Assembly: GCF_000472545.1 (NCBI RefSeq)
Contig: NZ_AWZV01000013.1
Span: forward strand, 1 to 64,000
Source: Burkholderia sp. WSM2232
GTDB taxonomy: Bacteria > Pseudomonadota > Gammaproteobacteria > Burkholderiales > Burkholderiaceae
DNA length: 64,000 bases
Direction: 5' to 3'
The position numbers and the translations under genes are program-made. Below, in pieces: positions 45,745 to 54,201 of the stretch. Below the pieces are notes generated by a model. That model did not search any database. It was not told where the DNA came from and worked only from the letters and a program-made list of their open reading frames with translations. The stretch's first letter is position 1, and each line of letters starts with the position of its first letter.

Positions 45745-46746
45745 CTAAAGGCGACGCCGGGCAAGAGGGTTGGCAATGTAACGAACGGCGAAATCGGAAA
45801 GTGCGGAGAAAGGCAAAAGGCAGAGACTGGACAAAGCGAGCGTGCCGATCTTCTTTTTGTAGCTCCAGAAGGGGTTGCCGACTATCGAGCGAAAATAGCT
45901 GTGCGACTGGCGGCTTACCCACTGCCAGCGCTTCGTGAACGGCGCCTGGTAGACGGCAGAACAGAAGTGCGACTTCTCGAGCGAAAAATCATAGAACGAC
46001 AGCGGCAGTTCGATACCGAGGCGTGCGCGCGCCATCTGCCGCAGAATTGCCCAACGTTTGGTCAATGCCTTTGGCGCCTTGTCGCTGCTTTCCGAGTTCG
46101 CGAAATCGATTCCCGCGTGTTCGGTGCGATGCACGCGGTATGCGCCGAGCGATTCGCAAATGGTGGCAACGGCTCCGAGTAGCGCAACGCCGTAGATCGC
46201 ATAGAAGTCCGCCCCGTAGCGATTGACGTTGGCTTCCGGCACGGGAAAAATCTTTCGCAGTGCGCTGGTCCGATATGCGTTGCCCGAGGCCGGCGGCGAC
46301 GGATATAACCATCCCTGGCGCAGCAGGCTGCCGCAGTCTTTTGGCGCCGCCGAATGCGGCACGTAACTGCCTGAAGCTTTGCCCGCACGGTCGATAACGT
46401 CGAGCCGGAATTGAACCTTGACGAAGTTGCCGGTCTCGAACGCGTGCATGACCTTAGAAACTGCATGCGCATACAGCAGATCGTCGGAATCCAGCAGCAT
46501 GACGAATTCCGTGTCGATCATGTTTACCGCGTCGTTATAAGCGGAGACCTGACCCCCGTTCTGCTTGTAGAGCGATTTGATGCGGTGGCCGTAGCTTTCA
46601 ATAATCTCTCGCGAGCCGTCTGTCGACCCGTCGTCAATCACCAGTACCTGTGTTGCGGGATAGTCCTGGGCAAGCGCCGAGTCGATTGCCTGGGCGAGAA
46701 AGCGGCCATAGTTGTAATTGCAGATGACGATCGTCACGTTTTGCAT
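45745..46746 (-). CDS. family 2 glycosyltransferase
   Basis: This 333-residue GT2 enzyme has VTIVICNYNYGRFLAQAIDSALAQDYPATQVLVIDDGSTDGS at the N-terminus, with DDGSTD binding the nucleotide sugar, and FVMLLDSDDLL (DxD-like) near residue 85. The C-terminus is helical and amphipathic, possibly membrane-associated. It probably adds a sugar to a surface polysaccharide or lipid carrier. GAAGAG precedes the ATG. It lies between the TupA-like gene and the acyltransferase. Confidence 0.9.
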   Translation of the reverse strand: MQNVTIVICNYNYGRFLAQAIDSALAQDYPATQVLVIDDGSTDGSREIIESYGHRIKSLYKQNGGQVSAYNDAVNMIDTEFVMLLDSDDLLYAHAVSKVMHAFETGNFVKVQFRLDVIDRAGKASGSYVPHSAAPKDCGSLLRQGWLYPSPPASGNAYRTSALRKIFPVPEANVNRYGADFYAIYGVALLGAVATICESLGAYRVHRTEHAGIDFANSESSDKAPKALTKRWAILRQMARARLGIELPLSFYDFSLEKSHFCSAVYQAPFTKRWQWVSRQSHSYFRSIVGNPFWSYKKKIGTLALSSLCLLPFSALSDFAVRYIANPLARRRL

Positions 46747-47007
46747 ATCTCTTCACCTGTCGTAAACCGAAACCGCAAGGCAGCGGCGATAATCGCCCGC
46801 CTCGGCCTATCCGGTTGCATGGATATCCGCCGAACTGGCACAAATCAATTTACCTTTCCGTTCGTTGCGCCGCCAACAAACGTAATGCGATATGTGCGGT
46901 CGATAACACAGCGTTCTGCGGTTCAGGGTGTGCTTCGGTAAAGCCGGGATTAGGCGCCAGTGCGGCGCGCCGGCTCGCGACAAACTTGCCGGAGAAATCG
47001 GCAAGCG

Positions 47008-48024
47008 CTACACCGCGCTTGCCGCAGGAGTCGGTAAAGGCGGCTGCGGGGACAGGAAGGCGTCGGGCACGAGTTTTCCCCACTCGTAGTCAACCCGGTC
47101 CGGTGTGAAGGGCAGCACGCCCGCGCCGGGAGTGAAGGTCAGCTCGCCGAAAAAGATCTGGCTATCCGGCGCGTACAGGTCCACGCGAACATAGTCGAAG
47201 TCTTCGGATAGCTTTCTTGCCGCAGCAAGAATGGCGTCCAGATTCTCGGGGCGCGGCGCGGGTGTTGGGCTCGGCTTGTAGGCGCCAATGGCCATGTCCA
47301 GATGATTCCAGGCGGTGTCGTAAATATCGCCGCGCGTATTCGCGCCGAAGCGGTCCGAAATCACGAGAATGTAAATGAGCGGCCGTCCGCTTCGTCCGCC
47401 GAAGCAGTGCAGTTTGTAGTCGGCGGGTATCTGGCCGCTATCGTCCAGCAACAGTTGCTCAAAGAAGATGCGTGGCTTGATTTGCCGATAGTGTTTTTCC
47501 CGCGCAATCTTGTAGAAGTCGAGCGTCAGCCAGTAATCAGCGAGTTCTCGTAGTTGTTCGAATGAGCGCGCCGATTTGTCTCTCACCACCTCTACATAGC
47601 TGCTGCCGTGGTTCGCTTTCATGACGAAAGAATTCGGCAACGCATCGAATACATCTCTCGTGAAGACGTCCGGCGCCGCCAGCAGCGGTATTACATGTTT
47701 TTCTCCCAGCTTTCTCGCGACATAGTCACGCACCGTGAGTTTGTCGGTCAGCTCCGCGAACCAGGGGTCGGGCCGCAGGCTTTTTTGCAGGATCTTTTCG
47801 TTGAAAGTGGTGGGGCGAAACAGGTTCGGATAGCGGCCTATTTCCTTGTGATGCAGCAGGGCCAGGAACAAGGGCGCAGGCAGCAGCGACTTGGCCGCTT
47901 CCTTTACCTTACGCAGAGCCGACTGCCGGCGCGCGGGCGCGATACGCTCTGCCGTTTGCACTTCCTGCTGCGGCACGGACGTGCTGGCTTCACCCGTAAA
48001 CTGAACTGAGTTGGTCGTCGTCAT
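47008..48024 (-). CDS. TupA-like ATP-grasp protein
   Basis: This 338-residue protein has features of the TupA-like ATP-grasp family: KLTVRDYVARKLGEKHVIPLL, SFVMKANHGSS (nucleotide-binding Lys), PADYKLHCFGGR and YVRVDLYAPDSQIFFGELTFTPGAG. Such proteins occur in polysaccharide clusters, where they are thought to ligate an amino acid or peptide to a sugar acid. The first ~30 residues are extra. Its neighbours, a glycosyltransferase and an acyltransferase, agree with surface-glycan modification. The 261 bp before GT2 hold no gene. Confidence 0.85.
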   Translation of the reverse strand: MTTTNSVQFTGEASTSVPQQEVQTAERIAPARRQSALRKVKEAAKSLLPAPLFLALLHHKEIGRYPNLFRPTTFNEKILQKSLRPDPWFAELTDKLTVRDYVARKLGEKHVIPLLAAPDVFTRDVFDALPNSFVMKANHGSSYVEVVRDKSARSFEQLRELADYWLTLDFYKIAREKHYRQIKPRIFFEQLLLDDSGQIPADYKLHCFGGRSGRPLIYILVISDRFGANTRGDIYDTAWNHLDMAIGAYKPSPTPAPRPENLDAILAAARKLSEDFDYVRVDLYAPDSQIFFGELTFTPGAGVLPFTPDRVDYEWGKLVPDAFLSPQPPLPTPAASAV

Positions 48025-48346
48025 TTTTCGAGTCCTGTCGGTTATTCGCGCTACATCCAGAGCCCGAAGAGGCTTGCCGATGTATCACAACGCGAGGTTA
48101 ACGCAGCGTACCTGGCGTAATTGAGGACGTCGCTAAACGAAGGTGTTTTGGCCCAATCCCATGAAACTGGCCGTTTTTGCGGGAGGGTTATCGACGGGCT
48201 ATGCGTCCCGGATCGGAATGATTCGAAAGCGGCGATGCGCTTGCAGAACGTTTGGGAGTCGAAAGGAAGTGGCCGAAGCGGACAGCGTGAAGCGGCTAAT
48301 CAGCGAATGATTTTTACTTCGCGAGATGTGCGCGCGTTATTTGCGT
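48025..48346. other. 322-bp intergenic region
   Basis: This region lies between the leftward histidine kinase gene (ending at 48347) and the leftward TupA-like gene (starting at 48024). I see no credible gene, hairpin terminator or repeat. The portion next to the TupA start presumably contains its promoter. Confidence 0.6.
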
Positions 48347-50596
48347 TTATCGAACTTCGCCGGAGGCGTCAAAGGAAAGGCGGTCGATTACTTCGAGCAG
48401 ATCTGCGGGCCGCAGTGGTTTGACGAAATGATGATCGAAGCCGGCCGCACGGCTGCGTTCGCGGTCCGCATTCTGGCCGTAACCGGTCAACGCAACGAGC
48501 ACGCATTGCCAGTCGACCGCGCGTGAGCGCAATTGCCGGGCGAGTTCATAGCCGTCCATGACAGGCAGGCCGATATCGAGCACGGAGATAGCGGGGCGGA
48601 ATCTCGCCGCTTCCTCGAGCGCCGCAGTGGGGTCGTAGGCGGTCTTGACCGAGTGGCCATAGCTTCTGAGCAGTTCTGCCAGTGCGTCCGCGGCGTCGAC
48701 GTTATCGTCGACGAGCAGAATGCGCCGTTCACGCGTGCCTGAGTCTTTCCCTGGGCGCGGCACGACAAACGATGCGGGCGGCGCAATGCGTATTTCCTCT
48801 TTGCCGCTACTTGCGAGGACCTGCGCCGGTGCGCGCGGCAATACGATCGTGAACTCGCTGCCACGGCCAGGCCCGTCGCTCGCTGCCTCGACGTGGCCGC
48901 CGTGCAGTTTCACGAAGTTCTTGACAAGGGCGAGACCAATGCCAAGGCCGCCTTCCGCACGATCGATTGTCTGCTTGCCTTGATAAAAGGTATCGAAAAC
49001 GCGCGGCAATACGTCGGGCGCAATGCCGATGCCGTTATCCCGCACGCTGATGCGGATGCTGTTCGCGTCGTTGCCCGCCGCGCTGACGGTGATTTCTCCG
49101 CCCGCTTCGGTGTATTTGCCGGCGTTGATGAGCAGATTGGAGATCACCTGCGCGAGCCGCGTCGGGTCGGCGATACATTTCAGTGTTCGATCGACGTCGA
49201 GTTTCAATCGATGAGCGCGTTGTTGCATGAGTACGCTCGTCATTTCGAGAGCCTTCTCGACTACTTCACGCACGTCGACCAGTTGCCTGTTCAACTCGAC
49301 ATTGCCGCGAATAATGCGCGAAACGTCGAGCAGATCGTCCACGAGGCGCAACAGATGATCCACATGGCGCTGAATGACCGCGCGCTCGCGCGAACTCGAG
49401 TCCGAGCCGTGTCGACCCATCAGTTCGAGCGCGCTGACAATCGGCGCCAGCGGATTGCGCAGTTCATGTCCGAGCATCGCAAGAAACTCGTCTTTTGCGC
49501 CATTGGCCTGGCGCAATTCTGAAAGCAGGGCTTCCCGGTCGGCGCGGGATCGTTCTAGCGTCTCGCGGGCACGTACGTATCCCGTCACTTCCACCGCACT
49601 AAGAATGACACCCTCGACTCTGCCCGACGACGCGCGCAACGGCTCGAAATGCAGCGTATAGGCGCGCGTCGAAAGCGGATCGCGCGTACCGTGGGTCCGA
49701 TATTCTTCGTGCACGATGGGCACGCCATACGCAGATACCTGCGTCAGAGCGGCGGCAATGGGCCCGCCACGTTCGTGGGGGAATGCGTCGAGATACGCGC
49801 GGCCGATCAGGTCGTCGCGATTCACCATGTCCATATACCGCGGGTTCGCGAGCTGGAATATGTGCGTGTCGCCAAGAAGAAGTGCCGAAGCCACCGGGGA
49901 ATTCATCAGCACCGCGTCGCGTTGATGTTCGGCGGTTCTTCGGCGCTTCATTTCATCTTCCAGCGATCTTGCGCGCTGCTCAGCCAATGCGAGCCGCAGA
50001 TGCAGTTCCTTGTGGCCGGCGTCGCGCAACGGGCTGCCCGGCAGCACGTGATGATGCGCGTGGCAGATATGGCGAAAGAGCTGCGTGTGCTCCGCGCCAG
50101 GAAACAGACTGCCAGGATAGCCGCAAAACAGCGAGAACCGGTAATGCTCGCCAAGACGGTTCCAGAATTCCTCCAGTTGCAGCGCGGCTTCTCCGAGTCC
50201 CTGCTCGCAGAGAATGGCCACCATCTCGCCGAATGCGTGCAGCGGCTGTCCGCGCTGCGCCGCATTCGCGACAAGCGCGCCAACCGTCGAGACAAATAAG
50301 GTTTCGTCCGGCCTGCCGTCCACCATGAAGCGCTCGAGCGTTGCGTGCGCGTCGAGCAGGATCAGCCGGTCGTATGTATCGCACTGCGTGGAACTGGTCT
50401 GTCTCGCATGCAGCCACGAGCTGAGCGACGCGACGTGGTCGGCAGTGGCGATCGCAATTGCGGTGCCGCCCGCGTTCAATGCGCGCAGCAGAAAGGCGCC
50501 CACCTCTTCTGTCAAACCCGCGTCGGATTCGTAGAACTGGACGAAATGGCCTGAGTCGTGCGCATCCTCGTGAGACGGCTGTGTGCTAGTGAGCAT
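48347..50596 (-). CDS. MEDS-domain hybrid sensor histidine kinase
   Basis: This 749-residue protein has, in order, an N-terminal MEDS domain (HDSGHFVQFYESDAGLTEEVGAFLLRAL, about 12-180), a short coiled region (200-225), a PAS domain (228-340) and a HisKA domain with His377 in GHELRNPLAP. A HATPase with DNGIGIAPDVLPRVFDTFYQ (about 480-590) and a C-terminal receiver (ILLVDDNVDAADAL, VLDIGLPVMDGYE, about 625-740) follow. MEDS domains were defined in methanogens and methylotrophs, for example DcmR. There is no membrane segment, so it is cytoplasmic. The ATG at 50594-50596 is set by the domain start; the ORF upstream of it is spurious. Its partner regulator is unknown. Confidence 0.9.
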   Translation of the reverse strand: MLTSTQPSHEDAHDSGHFVQFYESDAGLTEEVGAFLLRALNAGGTAIAIATADHVASLSSWLHARQTSSTQCDTYDRLILLDAHATLERFMVDGRPDETLFVSTVGALVANAAQRGQPLHAFGEMVAILCEQGLGEAALQLEEFWNRLGEHYRFSLFCGYPGSLFPGAEHTQLFRHICHAHHHVLPGSPLRDAGHKELHLRLALAEQRARSLEDEMKRRRTAEHQRDAVLMNSPVASALLLGDTHIFQLANPRYMDMVNRDDLIGRAYLDAFPHERGGPIAAALTQVSAYGVPIVHEEYRTHGTRDPLSTRAYTLHFEPLRASSGRVEGVILSAVEVTGYVRARETLERSRADREALLSELRQANGAKDEFLAMLGHELRNPLAPIVSALELMGRHGSDSSSRERAVIQRHVDHLLRLVDDLLDVSRIIRGNVELNRQLVDVREVVEKALEMTSVLMQQRAHRLKLDVDRTLKCIADPTRLAQVISNLLINAGKYTEAGGEITVSAAGNDANSIRISVRDNGIGIAPDVLPRVFDTFYQGKQTIDRAEGGLGIGLALVKNFVKLHGGHVEAASDGPGRGSEFTIVLPRAPAQVLASSGKEEIRIAPPASFVVPRPGKDSGTRERRILLVDDNVDAADALAELLRSYGHSVKTAYDPTAALEEAARFRPAISVLDIGLPVMDGYELARQLRSRAVDWQCVLVALTGYGQNADRERSRAAGFDHHFVKPLRPADLLEVIDRLSFDASGEVR

Positions 50597-50789
50597 CTTT
50601 AACTGCCATGGCAAGAGAAGCCTTCTTTCGAAGAACTTACTCGCCGGTTGTAATGCCGGAACATGTTGCAGATAGCAACGGCGCAGCGCGAACCGCACAG
50701 TTGAGGCTTGTAGCGCAACGGGGGCGGGCCGCACACGCAGCCGCCGCCAATCAACCGGCATGAGTAGCAAGCCGCGTGCCTAGGTCTTT

Positions 50790-52022
50790 TCACCGGCTTC
50801 GCGCGTGGTTGTCAAAGCGCCGATCCACGTGGGCGAGGAGACTGCGCGAGACGCGGGTTGCGCGGTCCTGAATCACTCGTTCGAAGAAGCGGGAGAATCC
50901 ATACGACATTCCCAGTACCGCGAACAACGTCGCAATGAAGAGTACGAGCGACGTCTCGCGATCGCTTTGCCCGAACCTGGCCTGAAAGAAGTGCAACGTG
51001 GCATAAACGCAGATGAAGTGCCACAGATAGATTCCGTAGCTTTCACGGCCGAGCGCGCCGGTGCAGCGGCGCACGAGCGTGCCTGCAAACTGGCTGCTGC
51101 GCTTTGCAAGAGATTCTCCAGCGCCTTCGCCTCTGGCTTCTCCGGTGCCTGCACCACTGCGCGAACACACGAACAGCAGGAACGCAACTGCGCTGCACGC
51201 GGCGAAAAACGGCGCGAGTTCGTGCGCCCTGGCAAGCCAGACACCGAGGGTGGCCGTCGCGAGCGAGAAGCCCGCAGCAAGCGCGAACATCGCGCACGAG
51301 GCACGCCGGGTGACGCTTGAGGCTCCGGTGAGATACGAACGGAACGCGTACCACGCCCACATGCCAACAATGAAGCACGGCCCCTGCACCGGCGGCCAGA
51401 AATAACTGAACGAGTTGTTGCTCACATGGCAAACGAGGCCGCCGCGACATGCATTGGTGGACAACGCAACAATCGACAACGCAAGCAGCAGCACCGTCGC
51501 GATCAACAGGCGCATGCGGTTCATCGCCACAAAAAACAATAGCGGTGCAATCAGATAGAACAGCATCTCCACGCCGATGGACCATCCTCCCGGCACGACA
51601 TTATTGATCGCAGTGGGCGAGAGCGCATGCAGAAACAGCACGTTGAGCAGAATGTCTGTCGCGCCGTGTGCGCCAAGCACCCACGCGCGCTCGTAGCCGG
51701 ACTGCGCCGCGCCGTAACTGATCACGCCATAGACGGCGATTGCCGCGTAGTACATCGGCGCTATGCGAAAGAAGCGCTTGATATAGAAGCGCAACGTCAC
51801 GTGCGGCGCGCCGGTGCAACGCCCGAACTCCGCTTCGAGTGTCATGAAGATGGTGATCGCGCTGATCACGAAGAACAACTGCACGCCGTACTGCCCCATA
51901 CGCGCGACTATCGCAACGCCATGCGGCAGATGAGGAAACTGAAATGACAGGTGCACTGCAACGACACCGACGATCGCGAGCGCTCGACCGAGATCGAGCG
52001 CGGCAACACGTCCTTCTTTCAT
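50790..52022 (-). CDS. acyltransferase-3 family membrane protein (second copy)
   Basis: This 410-residue polytopic protein has the acyltransferase-3 opening VAALDLGRALAIVGVVAVHLSFQFPH, with a conserved His, FFVISAITIFMTLEAEFGR, RFYIKRFFRIAPMYY and WSIGVEMLFYLIAPLL. It probably acylates a surface polysaccharide or small glycolipid. The ATG at 52020-52022 has AGGAGG nine bases upstream; an ATG three codons earlier sits directly on that site and is rejected. It differs clearly from the copy at 44436. The 193 bp between it and the kinase gene hold no gene. Confidence 0.88.
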   Translation of the reverse strand: MKEGRVAALDLGRALAIVGVVAVHLSFQFPHLPHGVAIVARMGQYGVQLFFVISAITIFMTLEAEFGRCTGAPHVTLRFYIKRFFRIAPMYYAAIAVYGVISYGAAQSGYERAWVLGAHGATDILLNVLFLHALSPTAINNVVPGGWSIGVEMLFYLIAPLLFFVAMNRMRLLIATVLLLALSIVALSTNACRGGLVCHVSNNSFSYFWPPVQGPCFIVGMWAWYAFRSYLTGASSVTRRASCAMFALAAGFSLATATLGVWLARAHELAPFFAACSAVAFLLFVCSRSGAGTGEARGEGAGESLAKRSSQFAGTLVRRCTGALGRESYGIYLWHFICVYATLHFFQARFGQSDRETSLVLFIATLFAVLGMSYGFSRFFERVIQDRATRVSRSLLAHVDRRFDNHARSR

Positions 52023-52391
52023 TGGACACATCCTCCTCGATATTCGAGGCCGCCCGACTGGCGGCCCGACGACCGTGGACCTGATGCGTTTTGCGGAAGT
52101 TCCCTGCGTTTTATGCCGGAAGCAGGCGATTTGCGCCGAGTGCGGCAATCGTCTGATGATAACGGCGCGCGCGGCGTTTGAGTAGCTGTCTGGAGAAGGA
52201 GTTAGCTAATGCGTCGGCGAACCGTAATCTGCGTCGCGGGACGGTGAGGAAGCAAATGGGCGGCACGTGCGGTGCGAAGCGTGCGCCAGATGCGAAGTGC
52301 ATCGTTCCACCACAACCCTACGCGGCTGGATCGAGTGGCCACTTTGCAGGGCCGCTTTTCAGCGCAGCGCACTCCATAGACGAGGAACGAC
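52023..52391. other. 369-bp intergenic region before the lectin gene
   Basis: This region lies between the leftward acyltransferase gene and the rightward lectin gene and should hold both promoters. It includes a 12-codon frame at 52209-52247 after AGGAG; with no known match it is not called as a gene. No quorum-sensing (lux-type) 20-bp dyad was recognised. Confidence 0.5.
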
Positions 52392-53123
52392 ATGCAACAG
52401 CCATTCACTCATAACGACCTGTATGCTCTCCTGCAGCAGGCCGCGACCGATGCATCCGCAGTGCAGGCCAACGGTGCGCAGGCGGTGGTGGACCGAATGC
52501 GCCAATTCATGACCACACAACTGACTGAAAAACTCTCCGCGTACGACGTGTTCGTTCACATTTCCGTCTCGCCGTACAGCTTCGACGTGGGCAGCTGGAT
52601 GAACAAGGTGAAAACGGACGCGAGCGGGCAAATCGATGCGTGCACGGTGACGTGGGCGGGCGCCCCCGGCGTGCTGCCGGCGGGCGCGTCGAATCTGGGC
52701 ATCGGCTGCGTCGTCACCTACTTTGCGAAGGCCACGGCCCAGCCGCAACCGGAGCCTCAACCGGCGGGCGGTGGCGAGCGCGACGGTGTCTTCAATCTGC
52801 CGGCCAATATCGCGTTTGGTGTGACCGCGCTCGTGAATTCCTCAGCCGAGCAGACCATTACTGTCTACGTCGACGACAGCAAGACGCCTGCAGCGACTTT
52901 CCAGGGCAACGGCACGCAAGATAAGAACCTGCAGACGCAAGTCCTGAATTCGGGCAAGGGCAAGGTGAAGGTCGTGGTGTCGGCGAACGGCAAACCTTCG
53001 AAACTGGGCTCGCGCCAGGTCGACATCTTCAAGAAGACGTATTTTGGCCTTGTCGGCTCGGAAGACGGCACGGACAACGACTACAACGATAGCCTTGTCG
53101 TGCTGAACTGGCCGCTCGGCTGA
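52392..53123 (+). CDS. two-domain LecB (PA-IIL)-type lectin
   Basis: This 243-residue protein has an uncharacterised N-terminal domain (about 1-115), a PQPEPQPAGGG linker and a C-terminal LecB-type calcium lectin domain (131-243). The calcium-binding pattern is complete: Glu214, Asp218, Asp220, Asn222 and Asp223 in GSEDGTDNDYND, plus the final WPLG whose terminal Gly contributes in LecB. The sugar-specificity triplet after Asn149 is Ser-Ser-Ala, against Ser-Ser-Gly in PA-IIL. Such lectins bind fucose or mannose as dimers. There is no signal peptide, as in other LecB proteins. GAGGAACGAC precedes the ATG. Confidence 0.93.
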   Translation: MQQPFTHNDLYALLQQAATDASAVQANGAQAVVDRMRQFMTTQLTEKLSAYDVFVHISVSPYSFDVGSWMNKVKTDASGQIDACTVTWAGAPGVLPAGASNLGIGCVVTYFAKATAQPQPEPQPAGGGERDGVFNLPANIAFGVTALVNSSAEQTITVYVDDSKTPAATFQGNGTQDKNLQTQVLNSGKGKVKVVVSANGKPSKLGSRQVDIFKKTYFGLVGSEDGTDNDYNDSLVVLNWPLG

Positions 53124-53144
53124 TCGTTCGCCAGGCGGGTAATC

Positions 53145-53177
53145 GCCCGGCCGTGCGCGTGCGCGGCCGGGCTTTTT
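53145..53177 (+). terminator. rho-independent terminator after the lectin gene
   Basis: A perfect 9-bp GC-rich stem (GCCCGGCCG / CGGCCGGGC) with a ten-base loop is followed by TTTTT, 22 bp after the lectin stop. It is the clearest intrinsic terminator in the window. Confidence 0.9.
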
Positions 53178-53376
53178 CAGTGGCTGCACAGTTGCCAGCC
53201 TTACGCTTTGTTATTTTTAAGAACGATTAAGGACTTGCACAAGGACTCGACGCAAGGGCGCCGATAGACTGCGTTGCAGTTTTCCTCGCATCGGAAGCGA
53301 GCGCGGCATGCGTTCCGACGCTCAGCAACGCCGGTGTTCAGCAACCCTTTACCGAACCCTTAGGACGTACAAAGCC

Positions 53377-54066
53377 ATGGCTAATCCGAAACTGCAAGTC
53401 CTGACGCCTGCCAACTCGCAGATCATCTTCATCGACCACCAGCCGCAAATGGCGTTCGGCGTTCAGTCGATCGACCGTCAGGTGCTGAAGAACAACGTGG
53501 TGGGCCTCGCGAAGGCTGCACGCGTGTTCAACATTCCGACCACCATCACGACGGTCGAATCGGAAAGCTTCTCGGGCTATACGTATCCCGAGCTGCTGGA
53601 CGTGTTTCCGGGTCACAAGGTGCTTGAGCGCACGTCGATGAATTCGTGGGACGATCAGAAAGTGCGTGACTCGCTTGCCGCGAACGGCCGCAAGAAAGTC
53701 GTGGTGGCGGGCCTGTGGACCGAAGTCTGCAACAACTCGTTCTCGCTGTGCGCGATGGACGAAGGCGACTACGAAATCTACATGGTTGCCGACGCATCGG
53801 GTGGCACCTCGAAGGAAGCGCACGAATATTCGATGCAGCGCATGATTCAGGCTGGCGTCGTGCCGGTGACCTGGCAACAGGTGCTGCTGGAATGGCAACG
53901 CGACTGGGCGCACAAGGAGACGTACGACGCCGTCATGGGCATCGTCAAGGAGCATTCAGGCGCATACGGTATGGGCGTCGACTACGCGTACACGATGGTT
54001 CACAAGGCAGCGCAGCGCGCTGTCGGTACGCACGAGGTGCTCGCGCCGGTGCCCGCACGCAAGTAA
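53377..54066 (+). CDS. isochorismatase-family hydrolase (YcaC-like)
   Basis: This 229-residue cysteine hydrolase has the conserved Asp20 in SQIIFIDHQPQM and the nucleophile Cys118 in AGLWTEVCNNSF, with Lys81 a likely third member of the triad. The fold and length resemble YcaC, whose natural substrate is not known. No signal peptide is present. The ATG at 53377 is chosen; AGGAC lies about 11 bases upstream, and the longer upstream frame crosses the promoter. It is transcribed alone, convergent with the ferulate operon. Confidence 0.92.
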   Translation: MANPKLQVLTPANSQIIFIDHQPQMAFGVQSIDRQVLKNNVVGLAKAARVFNIPTTITTVESESFSGYTYPELLDVFPGHKVLERTSMNSWDDQKVRDSLAANGRKKVVVAGLWTEVCNNSFSLCAMDEGDYEIYMVADASGGTSKEAHEYSMQRMIQAGVVPVTWQQVLLEWQRDWAHKETYDAVMGIVKEHSGAYGMGVDYAYTMVHKAAQRAVGTHEVLAPVPARK

Positions 54067-54123
54067 GTGTGTAGGCGATCGGCGGCGCTTCGCCTCGCCA
54101 ATCGCTAATGCCTGACGGCAATA

Positions 54124-54192
54124 GGCCCTTGGCCTTTGGTCAAGGGCCAACCGTCAATCGCGGAGCGTGGCGCGCAGCTTTGCGCGCCACGC
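54124..54192. terminator. two hairpins between convergent genes
   Basis: At 54124-54148 a hairpin, GGCCCTTGGCC-TTT-GGTCAAGGGCC, has one mismatch. At 54165-54192 a second has a perfect 12-bp stem, GCGTGGCGCGCA / TGCGCGCCACGC, with a four-base loop. They separate the rightward hydrolase gene from the leftward fcs gene. Neither is followed by a U-tract, so they may act as convergent-transcript barriers or RNA-stabilising ends. Confidence 0.6.
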
Positions 54193-54201
54193 CGTCCGGC
54201 T

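Noticed and set aside
52209..52247. 12-residue leader peptide before the lectin gene
   Set aside because: It has an AGGAG and an ATG but no attenuator structure or conserved sequence; chance is likely in a region of this size.
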